From the NCBI GenBank assembly GCA_050740255.1, contig JBOICV010000078.1, forward strand, positions 1 to 64,000: 64,000 nucleotides of DNA, read 5' to 3'. Source of the stretch: JBOICV01 sp050740255. Lineage in GTDB: Bacteria > Pseudomonadota > Gammaproteobacteria > Nevskiales > JBOICV01. Under the pieces are notes generated by a model. That model was not told the DNA's origin, searched no databases, and was given only the letters and a program-made list of their open reading frames with translations. This document shows positions 33,418 through 41,895 of the stretch, piece after piece (within the stretch, counting starts at the first letter, position 1; every line of letters begins with the position of its first letter). The position numbers and the translations under genes were made by a program.

Positions 33418-34809
33418 ATGACCAAGCGCGTTTTCGTGCTGGACACGAATGTATTGATGCACGACCCAACGGCCTTGTTCCGCTTTGAGGAACACGACGT
33501 CTTCCTACCCATGGTGGTAATTGAGGAGCTTGACGCCGGCAAGAAAGGCCAGAGCGATGTGGCGCGCAACGTGCGCCAGGTCAGCCGCTTTCTGGATGAA
33601 CTGATCGCCGACAAAGGTCACGCCGAGATTCAGAGCGGTCTCAAGCTGCCGAGCCGTCTCGAGGATCCCGAGCAGCCCGCCGCCACCGGCCGCTTGTTTG
33701 TGCAAACCCAGCCGGCGACCGCGACCCTGCCTGATCTGTTGCCCGGCAACAAGCCCGACAACAGCATTCTGGTAACGGCGCTGCACCTGAAAACACAGCT
33801 TCCCGACCGCCGCGTCACCCTGGTTTCGAAAGACATCAATTTGCGTATCAAGGCGGCAGCCATTGGCCTGCATGCCGAGGACTATTCGAACGACAAAGTC
33901 CTAGACGACCTTGACCTGCTCTACACCGGCTACGCCGCATTGGAGAAGGATTTCTGGGAGGCACACGCCCAAAACATGGAATCCTGGCAGGAAGGCGGAC
34001 GCAGTTACTACCGGGTGCATGGTCCGCTGGTGAAGACCTGGCAAATCAATCAGTTTCTCTACTTCCCCGACGCCTCCGGACCGGAACTGATGGTGCGCGA
34101 GCTGAAGAACGGCAGCGCCATGCTGGAAGTGGTGCGTGATTACCGCGCCGAGAAACATTCGGTCTGGGGCGTGCACGCGCGCAACCAGGAACAGAATTTC
34201 GCACTCAATCTGCTGATGGATCCGGAAATCGATCTGGTCTCGCTGGTGGGCGCGGCCGGCACGGGCAAGACGCTGCTGGCGCTCGCGGCAGGCCTGGCGC
34301 AGACGCTCGATGAGCATCGCTTTCGCGAAATCATCATGACGCGCGTGACGGTGCCGGTCGGTGAGGATATTGGTTTCCTGCCCGGTACCGAAGAGGAGAA
34401 AATGACGCCGTGGATGGGCGCGCTCATGGACAACCTTGAGGTGCTGACGCAGATGGACGGCTCCGACTGGGAACGCGCCGCCGCCAACGACCTCTTATCC
34501 AAGCGCATCAAGATCCGTTCGCTCAACTTCATGCGCGGCCGCACCTTTCTCAACCGTTACATCATCCTGGACGAAGCGCAAAACCTGACGCCGAAGCAGA
34601 TGCGCACCCTGATCACCCGCGCCGGCCCGGGCAGTAAAGTCGTGACCTTGGGCAATCTGACGCAAATTGATACGCCCTATCTCACCGAGACCAGCTCCGG
34701 CCTCACCTATGTCGTGGACCGGATGCGCAACTGGGCGCATAGCGGCCACGTTACGCTGGCGCGCGGCGAGCGTTCACGGCTGGCGGCTTACGCTTCCGCC
34801 CAACTGTAA
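33418..34809 (+). CDS. PIN-domain PhoH-family ATPase
   Basis: A 463-residue protein with an N-terminal PIN nuclease-like domain (about 1-150) starting TKRVFVLDTNVLMHDPTALF with the acidic residues of the family, and a C-terminal PhoH ATPase domain. Walker A is GAAGTGKTLLAL at about 278, and Walker B is YIILDEAQN. This PhoH2-type architecture is linked to RNA helicase and nuclease activity. The ATG at 33418 gives the PIN start; upstream codons back to 33313 overlap the bcp end. Spacing to bcp is 41 bp. Confidence 0.9.
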   Translation: MTKRVFVLDTNVLMHDPTALFRFEEHDVFLPMVVIEELDAGKKGQSDVARNVRQVSRFLDELIADKGHAEIQSGLKLPSRLEDPEQPAATGRLFVQTQPATATLPDLLPGNKPDNSILVTALHLKTQLPDRRVTLVSKDINLRIKAAAIGLHAEDYSNDKVLDDLDLLYTGYAALEKDFWEAHAQNMESWQEGGRSYYRVHGPLVKTWQINQFLYFPDASGPELMVRELKNGSAMLEVVRDYRAEKHSVWGVHARNQEQNFALNLLMDPEIDLVSLVGAAGTGKTLLALAAGLAQTLDEHRFREIIMTRVTVPVGEDIGFLPGTEEEKMTPWMGALMDNLEVLTQMDGSDWERAAANDLLSKRIKIRSLNFMRGRTFLNRYIILDEAQNLTPKQMRTLITRAGPGSKVVTLGNLTQIDTPYLTETSSGLTYVVDRMRNWAHSGHVTLARGERSRLAAYASAQL

Positions 34810-34860
34810 GGTGACAATTTGGGGAACCTTGGCCGCCGCTCGCGGCCCAAGCGGCTATGA

Positions 34861-36333
34861 TTGACTGCAGACTCGCTGGCGGGGGCCGCTTTGCGACTAC
34901 TTAACACTGGCTTATTTGTGACGGTTGTCCTGCTGTCCTGGACCGCCCAGGCCGAGAATAACTACGAGTTGCCCAGCATCGGCCAGCCGGCCGACACCAC
35001 GCTGTCGCCGGCGGACGAAAGCGAGGTCGGGCGCGATATCGTGCGCCAGTTGCGCGAACTCAATTATTTTCTTGACGATGCGGAACTGGCGACCTACTTA
35101 AGGGGTCTGGGCCGGCGCATCGCAGCCTATAGCGACCGTGATCCCGACAGCTTTCGCTTCTACGTGATACGCGATCCGCAGATCAACGCCTTCGCCCTAC
35201 CCGGCGGTCACATTGGCGTGAATGCGGGCCTGATACTGGCTAGCCGCGGCGAAAGCGAGCTGGCCGGCGTCGTCGCGCACGAAATCGCCCACGTCACCCA
35301 GCGCCATATCGCACGCCAGCTGCAACAGGATGGCCGTGCGCAGCTGGCGACGGCGGCCGCGCTGCTGCTGGCGATTCTGGCTGGTGCCGGTGACCCGGAT
35401 GTCGTCCAGGCGGCCATTGCGGTAGGGCTGTCGGCCTCCGGCCAGCAGCGCATCAACTTCACCCGCGCTCACGAACTGGAGGCGGACCGGGTCGGCATAC
35501 ACACGATGACCGCCGCCGGGTTTGATCCGCGCGGCATGGCCAGTTTCTTTCAGTCCATGGAAGAACGGGGCCGTCTCTATGGCGGGGCGCTGCCCGAAAT
35601 TCTGTTGACCCATCCGGTCAGCAATACCCGCATCAGCGAGGCGCTCGCGCGCATTGGCGACCAGCCGCGACCCGCGCTAACCCGCGACGACGGAGAGTAT
35701 CGCCTGATGCAGGCGCGGTTGCGGGTGATGTCGGCCAAGCAGGTCAGCGAAGCTTCTGATTTCTTCAATGCCGAGGACAAGGCGCATCCGCAAGTGCAGG
35801 CTTACGGTCGCAGTCTCGCGCACTACCGCGCCGGCCAGTACGAGCCTTCGATCAAGACCTTGCAGCAACTGTGGGATGAGCATCCGACGCAGGTGCACTA
35901 TGTGCTGGCGCTGGCACGCAGCCGGCTCGCTGCCGGCCAGAACGCCGCGGCGCTGGCTAACTTCGAACAGGCTGAGCGCAGTTTTTCCGGCTATCCGCCG
36001 CTGGTGCTGGCGCATGCCGAGTCCTTGGTGCAGTCCGGACAGCCCGAAGCGGCCCGGCGCCGCCTGTTGGCCAGCGATTTAATCCACGCACATGAGCCGG
36101 AAGTGCATCGGCTGCTGGCGCTGGCGGCGCGCGACCTCAATCACGCGCCGGAGGCGCATTACCAGATGGCCGAGTTTCATCGGCTGGAAGGCGACTATCT
36201 GGCGGCCTTTCACCAGGTGGACGCCGGTTTGAAACTGGCTAATCTGCGCCCCAGTGATCAGGCGCGCCTGAAGACGCTGAAGAAGACGCTCGAAGTTGAA
36301 GCCCCGGCGAATGTCAGGCAGCGCAAGCGCTGA
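34861..36333 (+). CDS. bepA: BepA-like M48 metalloprotease with TPR repeats
   Basis: A protein of up to 490 residues. A hydrophobic signal peptide (about 10-31, ending WTAQA) is followed by an M48 protease domain with the zinc motif HEIAH at 140-144 and the downstream HELEADRVG ligand. The C-terminal half has TPR-like helices. This matches BepA, which handles LptD and BAM substrates in the periplasm. The start is uncertain: TTG at 34861 or TTG at 34891, whereas the ATG at 34857 is out of frame. It is convergent with the SDR gene after 34 bp. Confidence 0.85.
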   Translation: MTADSLAGAALRLLNTGLFVTVVLLSWTAQAENNYELPSIGQPADTTLSPADESEVGRDIVRQLRELNYFLDDAELATYLRGLGRRIAAYSDRDPDSFRFYVIRDPQINAFALPGGHIGVNAGLILASRGESELAGVVAHEIAHVTQRHIARQLQQDGRAQLATAAALLLAILAGAGDPDVVQAAIAVGLSASGQQRINFTRAHELEADRVGIHTMTAAGFDPRGMASFFQSMEERGRLYGGALPEILLTHPVSNTRISEALARIGDQPRPALTRDDGEYRLMQARLRVMSAKQVSEASDFFNAEDKAHPQVQAYGRSLAHYRAGQYEPSIKTLQQLWDEHPTQVHYVLALARSRLAAGQNAAALANFEQAERSFSGYPPLVLAHAESLVQSGQPEAARRRLLASDLIHAHEPEVHRLLALAARDLNHAPEAHYQMAEFHRLEGDYLAAFHQVDAGLKLANLRPSDQARLKTLKKTLEVEAPANVRQRKR

Positions 36334-36367
36334 GGCCGCCGTCTGACGCTGAAACAAACCGTTCAGT

Positions 36368-37390
36368 TCAGTCCCGCGCCTTGCGTACCAGGCCCTCGGC
36401 CTGCAACCACTGGTGACAATCCTTCAGCATCACATCCAGCGGCACCGGCTGATAGCCCAGTTCCTGCTGCGCGCGGGTGCTCTTGCAGTACAACTGAGCG
36501 CTCAGCAGTTCCACGGTTTCGCGGGTCACGGTCGGTCGGCGGCGCAGCAGCGTCGAGAGCGTTTCATCCACTCGCGCCACGCCGCGCAGAAACGGCACGG
36601 GCAGCGGCCGCGGCAGACTGCGCCTATGCAGCAGGTGCGCGATGGACTGCAGTAAGTTGAGATAAGTCGTATCGGCGCCGCCGAGCAGATAGTTGGCGCC
36701 GATGCGGCCCGCATCCACCGCCCGGATCTCGGCGCGGGCAACTTCGCGCACATGACAGAACGAACCGCCGCCGGCCGCCATCGCCGGCAGGCGTCCCTTG
36801 TCCACCAGGCGAAACAACCGCGCCCAGCCGTAAGAATCGTAAGGCCCGATCATATTGGCCGGATTGATGATCACCGCCGGTAAACCTTTGCGCAGTCCCT
36901 TGCGCACCTCACGCTCGGCGGCTGCCTTGGAGCGGACGAAATTGATGCTGGAGCTTGAGGCCTTGGAAGGCGTGTCTTCGGTGAGCGTGCCGGGATGCAG
37001 GCCATAGGCGGCCGCGCTTGAGGTGTGGATGAAACGCCGGACTTTTTTTTCCAAGGCCGCCTGTACCAGGTGACGCGTGGTCTGAACGTGGGCGCGAGTC
37101 TGCTGCTCCGCCTCGCGCGACCAGAGACTGACATGATGCACCGCATTGAACACCGCATCGGACTCGTCAGGTATCGCGCCACGCAAAAACTTCAGCGAGG
37201 CCGAGTCGCCCGTGACGATTTCCAGTTGCAGATGCTGCGCAGCCAGGCGCTGCAATTGATCCGTCTGGCTGGTCGAGTCCGCTAGCGCGATGACTCGCCA
37301 ATCCTGCTGCAGCAGTTCTTCGACCAGATGCAGACCGACGAAATCGCCTGCTCCGGTGACCACCGCCTGGCGCCGATTCTTACCCGCCAT
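36368..37390 (-). CDS. extended SDR-family NAD(P)-dependent protein with Phe at the catalytic Tyr position
   Basis: A 340-residue epimerase/dehydratase-fold protein similar to 3-beta-HSD/dihydroflavonol reductase-like enzymes. The Rossmann motif is VTGAGDFVGLHLVEEL (GxxGxxG kept as GAGDFVG). The usual YxxxK active site reads FVRSK (in INFVRSKAAAE, codon ttc), so the catalytic tyrosine is replaced by phenylalanine. HTSSAAAYG retains the Ser/Thr site. It lies downstream of lapB on the same strand, about 36 bp away. The substrate is unknown; binding without turnover or a different proton donor is possible. Confidence 0.78.
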   Translation of the reverse strand: MAGKNRRQAVVTGAGDFVGLHLVEELLQQDWRVIALADSTSQTDQLQRLAAQHLQLEIVTGDSASLKFLRGAIPDESDAVFNAVHHVSLWSREAEQQTRAHVQTTRHLVQAALEKKVRRFIHTSSAAAYGLHPGTLTEDTPSKASSSSINFVRSKAAAEREVRKGLRKGLPAVIINPANMIGPYDSYGWARLFRLVDKGRLPAMAAGGGSFCHVREVARAEIRAVDAGRIGANYLLGGADTTYLNLLQSIAHLLHRRSLPRPLPVPFLRGVARVDETLSTLLRRRPTVTRETVELLSAQLYCKSTRAQQELGYQPVPLDVMLKDCHQWLQAEGLVRKARD

Positions 37391-37426
37391 CGTCCCTGCC
37401 CCGCCTGTTTTATTTATTGTTATAGC

Positions 37427-38647
37427 TTAAGTCTTGGCGGGTTTCAGCGCGGAACTTAAGCGCGGCAGTGGTTCCGGCGTACTCATTACCAGATCGGGCA
37501 GCGGCGCCAGCGTACTCCAGTGTTTGCAGCGCGGGCATTGCCAGTGCAGATTGCGGCCGTCAAAGCCGCAATTCCCGCAACGATAGCGTGCGCTAACTTC
37601 GATCATGCGCTTGAGCGAGGCTTTCAGACCTTCCAATGTGCCGGTGGGTTCGGCCTGGGGCTGCGGATACACCAGACCAAGCAGGGTGTGAAAGCCCAGC
37701 CAGTTGGGGTGGCGTTTCAGCGCGGCGCTCAGATACTCGATTGCAGCGGGTTCATGACCCTCGCGTACCAGCAGCCGCGCCATCGCGATACTGGGTGCGA
37801 TGCCGTCGAAGCGCTCAATCAGGCTTTCCAGAAAATGTCGCCAGCCGTCCAGGTCCTGACGTGCGGCGTGGCACCGTTCCAGCGGCTCCAGAATTTCGCC
37901 GGCGAAGTTCAAGTCCTGGCGCGTGACGCGCTGGTAGGCTTCGATCGCCTGGACGTGATCGCCAGCGGTTTCCAGTGCCGCGCCCTGCTGCAGACTGGCG
38001 CGCACGCAGTCACGATGTTCGGCCAGCGCCTGCTTCAGATAATCCTGCGCCTTGGCGGTATTGCGCCGCCGGCGCTCGACTTCCGCCAGCTCGCACAGAT
38101 AATGCGCGATAACCGGGCGCAGCGAATGGCCGACCACCGATTCGAGCTTGCGTGTGGTATCGATCGCCTGATGCCAGTCGCGGCCCTGCTCGTAAATGCT
38201 GATCAGGCCGGCGAGTGCGCGCTCCTGGAAGATACCCTGTTCGGCCAGACCCGTGAACAGGCTTTCCGCGCGATCCAGTACGCCGGCGCGTAGATAATCC
38301 TGCGCCAGTTCGTAGCAGGCCTGATTACGATGCTGAGTCTTGAGATTGGGCCGCGCCACCAGGTTCTGATGGATGCGTAGCGCCCGGTCCACCTCCCCCT
38401 GGCGCCGGAACAGGTTACCGAGCGCCAGATGCACTTCGGCGGTCTCGTTGTCCACTTCCAAGAGCTTGACGAAGACCTCAATGGCCTTGTCGGCATCTTC
38501 GTTGACGAGGTGATTAAGCCCGCGCAGGTAGTCGGCGCTCAGCGTGCGACCGCCCTCGCCGTAACGCTCCCGTCGGCGCGCGACAAACCAGCCGGAAGCC
38601 GCAGCCAGCGGCAACAACAACAGCAGGAGAAGCTCAAAACCAGCCAT
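37427..38647 (-). CDS. lapB: LPS assembly regulator LapB
   Basis: A 406-residue inner-membrane protein (YciM). It has one N-terminal hydrophobic anchor (LLLLLLLPLAAASGWFV), a cytoplasmic array of about nine TPR helices, and a C-terminal rubredoxin-type metal domain (CGNCGF then CPRCKHW). It controls LpxC degradation through FtsH and so LPS amount. The ATG at 38647 overlaps the lapA stop (TGATG). The order ihfB-lapA-lapB is conserved in gammaproteobacteria. Confidence 0.95.
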   Translation of the reverse strand: MAGFELLLLLLLPLAAASGWFVARRRERYGEGGRTLSADYLRGLNHLVNEDADKAIEVFVKLLEVDNETAEVHLALGNLFRRQGEVDRALRIHQNLVARPNLKTQHRNQACYELAQDYLRAGVLDRAESLFTGLAEQGIFQERALAGLISIYEQGRDWHQAIDTTRKLESVVGHSLRPVIAHYLCELAEVERRRRNTAKAQDYLKQALAEHRDCVRASLQQGAALETAGDHVQAIEAYQRVTRQDLNFAGEILEPLERCHAARQDLDGWRHFLESLIERFDGIAPSIAMARLLVREGHEPAAIEYLSAALKRHPNWLGFHTLLGLVYPQPQAEPTGTLEGLKASLKRMIEVSARYRCGNCGFDGRNLHWQCPRCKHWSTLAPLPDLVMSTPEPLPRLSSALKPAKT

Positions 38648-38937
38648 CAACTATCGCTAAGCGGCAGATTCCGCAGATTTTTCAGTTCCGCCTCGACCTC
38701 GGCCGCGCGCCGGCGGCTGCTGGCCAGGTCGGCGCGAGTCTTGAGCCAGCGGGGCAATAGACTCAGCAAGCCCAGCCCGTAACCCAGCAGCAAAGCACAG
38801 GCCAGCACCAGCACCAGACTGGCCTCGCTTTCACCAAAAAGATAGTCAACGCGTACCGTGACCAGATTGAAAAAGGCAAAGATCAGGCCGAGAAGCAACG
38901 CCGCCAGAATCAATAAATTACGTGCCCAGTTCAGCAT
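38647..38937 (-). CDS. lapA: LPS assembly protein LapA
   Basis: A 96-residue DUF1049 membrane protein with two transmembrane spans (about 6-27 and 40-62) and a charged cytoplasmic coiled tail. It is typically paired with LapB in the FtsH-LapB-LpxC control system. The central FNLVTVRVDYLFGE loop is characteristic. It is translationally coupled to lapB by a one-base overlap and lies about 80 bp downstream of ihfB. Confidence 0.92.
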   Translation of the reverse strand: MLNWARNLLILAALLLGLIFAFFNLVTVRVDYLFGESEASLVLVLACALLLGYGLGLLSLLPRWLKTRADLASSRRRAAEVEAELKNLRNLPLSDS

Positions 38938-39019
38938 GTGGTCCTCGCTTGCGCGGGCAAGTTAAGAAGACTGAAGTTTATGCAAAAGTGCCGCGCCCTG
39001 CCCGCCGCGGTGAGAAGCT

Positions 39020-39310
39020 TTAGCTGCGGGCGAGTTCGTTGACGCGCTCGCGCAACTCCTTGCCGGGTTTGAAATGCGGCACGCGCTTGAGCGGGATAGA
39101 GACCGTTTCGCCCGTCTTGGGGTTGCGGCCGACACGCGGCGGGCGATGATGCACCGAGAAGCTGCCAAAGCCGCGGATCTCGATGCGCTCTTCGCGCGCG
39201 AGCGCCGTCACCAGCGCGTCCAGCAGCGTCTTGACTGCCAGTTCCACGTCTTTATGCGACAGGTAGGCCTGTCGGCTGGTCAACTTGTCTATCAAATCGG
39301 ACTTGGTCAT
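39020..39310 (-). CDS. ihfB: integration host factor subunit beta
   Basis: A 96-residue DNA-bending protein that pairs with IHF-alpha. It begins MTKSDLIDKLTSRQAYLSHK and has the beta-arm signature PPRVGRNPKTGETVSIPLKR with the intercalating proline. It lies downstream of rpsA with a terminator between them (39368-39399), and a separate promoter is likely in the 39311-39367 gap. The rpsA-ihfB order is the usual one. Confidence 0.96.
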   Translation of the reverse strand: MTKSDLIDKLTSRQAYLSHKDVELAVKTLLDALVTALAREERIEIRGFGSFSVHHRPPRVGRNPKTGETVSIPLKRVPHFKPGKELRERVNELARS

Positions 39311-39367
39311 CGCGGGAAAACTTATATTTCTCAGGCGATTACGTCACCCCTGATTAACCAAGATTAG

Positions 39368-39399
39368 AGAAAAAACAAGGCCGGCGCAAGGCCGGCCTG
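39368..39399 (-). terminator. Rho-independent terminator of rpsA
   Basis: On the minus strand an 8-bp GC stem (39391-39398 with 39378-39385, 5-base loop) is followed by a U run (complement of 39370-39375). It lies about 27 bp beyond the rpsA stop and isolates ihfB. Confidence 0.88.
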
Positions 39400-39425
39400 G
39401 GGAATACCGCCTGTGGGTCAATAAC

Positions 39426-41099
39426 TTAGCTGTTGTTCCCGCCAATCTGTTCCTTGATCAAATCGCCCAGCGTGGTGCCGGCCGGGCTATTGCTCGAGTA
39501 TTCCTGCATAGCCTCGGCTTCTTCGGCCATTTCCTTGGCTTTGACCGACAGGCTGATCACGCGGTTCTTGCGGTCCACGCCCATGAAGCGAGCTTCGATC
39601 TCCTGCCCCGCCACCAGTACCGAACGTGCGTCCTCGACCTTCTCACGCGACAGGTCGGAAGCCCGAATATAGCCCATCGTACCCGAACCCAAATCCACCT
39701 CGGCGCCCTTCGCATCCACCAGGGTAATCGTACCCTTCACGATAGAGCCTTTCGGATGGTCGGCGACGTAGTGCGACACCGGATCCTGCCCCAACTGCTT
39801 GACGCCCAGCGAAATCCGCTCGCGCGCCGGCTCGATCGCCAGCACCACGGCCTCGATCTCCTGGCCCTTCTGATAATTGCGTACCGCCTCTTCGCCGGTC
39901 TCGTTCCAGGCCAGATCGGACAGATGGATCAAGCCATCAATGCCACCCGGCAGGCCGATGAACACGCCGAAATCGGTGATGGACTTGATCGCGCCTTTGA
40001 CCCGATCACCCTTGGCGTGGGCGCCGGAGAACTCGTCCCAGGGGTTCGGTTTGCACTGCTTGAGGCCGAGCGAGATGCGGCGGCGCTCTTCATCAATTTC
40101 CAGCACCATCACCTCGACCTCGTCGCCGATGGAGACGACCTTGGCTGGGTTCACGTTCTTATTGGCCCAGTCCATCTCGGAGACGTGCACCAGACCTTCG
40201 ACGCCGGCTTCGATTTCCACGAAGGCGCCGTACTCGGTGATATTGGTGACCTTGCCGAACAGGCGGGTTTTTTCGGGATAGCGGCGGGCGATATCCACCC
40301 AGGGATCGGCGCCGAGCTGCTTCAAACCCAGCGAAACGCGGCTGCGTTCGCGATCGAACTTGAGCACTTTGACTTCGACTTCCTGCCCCACCTGCACCAC
40401 TTCGGAGGGTTCCTTGACGCGCTTCCAGGACATGTCGGTGATATGCAGCAGACCATCGATACCGCCCAGATCCACAAACGCGCCGTAGTCCACCAGGTTC
40501 TTGACCACGCCCTTGAGCACCGCGCCTTCCTGCAGATGATTCAGCAGCGATTCGCGCTCGGCGCTGAATTCCTGCTGCAAGACTTCGCGGCGCGAGACCA
40601 CCACGTTATTGCGCGGACGGTCGAGCTTGATGACCTTGAAATCGAGCGGTTTGCCTTCGAGGTAAGTGGTGTCGCGCACCGGGCGCAAATCAACGAGCGA
40701 GCCGGGGAGGAAGGCGCGCACGGTGCCGATATCCACCGTGAAGCCGCCCTTGACCTTGCCCGAGATGATGCCGCTGACGACTTCGCTGCCGTCAAAGGCC
40801 TTTTGCAGGAAGTCCCAGGTACGGATGCGGTGGGCTTTTTCCTTGGACAGCTTGGTTTCGCCGAAACCGTCCTCAACCTGCTCGAGCGCGACTTCGATTT
40901 CGTCGCCGGCCTTGACGTCAATCTGGCCCTGCTCGTTCTTGAATTCGTTGATGTCGATCACGCCCTCTGACTTGAGGCCCGCGTCAACGATGACGACATC
41001 ACTTTTTACTTCGAGTACCCGCGCCTTGATCAGGGCGCCGGGTTGCATGGACTGCTGGTTGAGGCTCTGTTCAAAGAGCTCGGCAAAAGTCTCGCTCAT
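39426..41099 (-). CDS. rpsA: 30S ribosomal protein S1
   Basis: A 557-residue protein with six S1 RNA-binding repeats, the length usual in gammaproteobacteria. It begins ESFAELFEQSLNQQSMQPGA after the first Met. Repeated units include YGAFVDLGGIDGLLHITDMS and YGAFVEIEAGVEGLVHVSEM. It delivers mRNA to the 30S subunit. About 107 bp separate it from cmk, enough for its own promoter. It often autoregulates its translation, though I cannot confirm a leader structure. Confidence 0.98.
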   Translation of the reverse strand: MSETFAELFEQSLNQQSMQPGALIKARVLEVKSDVVIVDAGLKSEGVIDINEFKNEQGQIDVKAGDEIEVALEQVEDGFGETKLSKEKAHRIRTWDFLQKAFDGSEVVSGIISGKVKGGFTVDIGTVRAFLPGSLVDLRPVRDTTYLEGKPLDFKVIKLDRPRNNVVVSRREVLQQEFSAERESLLNHLQEGAVLKGVVKNLVDYGAFVDLGGIDGLLHITDMSWKRVKEPSEVVQVGQEVEVKVLKFDRERSRVSLGLKQLGADPWVDIARRYPEKTRLFGKVTNITEYGAFVEIEAGVEGLVHVSEMDWANKNVNPAKVVSIGDEVEVMVLEIDEERRRISLGLKQCKPNPWDEFSGAHAKGDRVKGAIKSITDFGVFIGLPGGIDGLIHLSDLAWNETGEEAVRNYQKGQEIEAVVLAIEPARERISLGVKQLGQDPVSHYVADHPKGSIVKGTITLVDAKGAEVDLGSGTMGYIRASDLSREKVEDARSVLVAGQEIEARFMGVDRKNRVISLSVKAKEMAEEAEAMQEYSSNSPAGTTLGDLIKEQIGGNNS

Positions 41100-41206
41100 T
41101 CAATTTATTCCAAAATAATCAAGATCACCGGCCGCTCCGTCCCGGAGTTGCGCGGGCTGTTTAACAATGGCCGACGGCATCCATGCCTGGCCGCTTAAGT
41201 TTTTGC

Positions 41207-41893
41207 TTATGCCAGCTTCAATTTACGCGCCCAATCCTCCACCTGCTCGACCACCTGCGCCGCGCTTAAGCGGCTGCTGTCGATAACCACCGCATCTGCG
41301 GCGGCCTTCAGGGGCGAGACCGGACGTTCACGGTCGCGCGTATCGCGCGCCGCAATCTCACTGCAAAGCCGATCAATATTAGCAGAGATTCCGAGCGCGC
41401 TCAATTGCTTAAGCCTGCGTTGCGCCCGCTCGTCCACGCTGGCTTCCAGGAAGATTTTGAGCGGGGCATCGGTAAACACCACGGTGCCCATATCCCGCCC
41501 ATCCGCCACCAGACCGGGGGGCCGGCGAAAACTGTGCTGCAAGTCCAGTAATGCGCCGCGAACGCGCGGCAGTGCGGCCCATTGCGAGGCCAGATCGCCG
41601 GTGGTCTCGGCCCGCAACTGCGCGGTAACGTCTTCACCTCTAAGGCGAATTTGCTCTTCGCCCTGCGCGTTGGCGCCGAAGCGCAGGTCGAGTTCGCGCG
41701 CCAGGGCCGCGGCCTGCGCATGCTGGTCCGGGTTGGACGGGCTCAACCCCGCCTGGCTCGCCGCCAGCGCGACGAGCCGGTAAAGCGCGCCGCTGTCCAG
41801 CAGATGCCAGTTGAGTTTCGCGGCGAGCCGGCGCGCGACGGTGCCCTTGCCCGAGCCGCTGGGACCGTCGATCGCTATAACCGGTGTCGGCAT
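41207..41893 (-). CDS. cmk: cytidylate kinase
   Basis: A 228-residue (d)CMP kinase. The P-loop is AIDGPSGSGKGTVARRLA. LLDSGALYR and VADGRDMGTVVFTDAPLKIF carry the nucleotide-binding and catalytic segments, and RDTRDRERPVSPLKAAADAV is the lid region. It is 2 bp downstream of aroA and precedes rpsA, the conserved aroA-cmk-rpsA order. Confidence 0.97.
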   Translation of the reverse strand: MPTPVIAIDGPSGSGKGTVARRLAAKLNWHLLDSGALYRLVALAASQAGLSPSNPDQHAQAAALARELDLRFGANAQGEEQIRLRGEDVTAQLRAETTGDLASQWAALPRVRGALLDLQHSFRRPPGLVADGRDMGTVVFTDAPLKIFLEASVDERAQRRLKQLSALGISANIDRLCSEIAARDTRDRERPVSPLKAAADAVVIDSSRLSAAQVVEQVEDWARKLKLA

Positions 41894-41895
41894 GC

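Noticed and set aside
39756..40970. Long plus-strand open frame opposite rpsA
   Set aside because: It is antisense to the six S1 repeats and its apparent internal repetition only reflects them.
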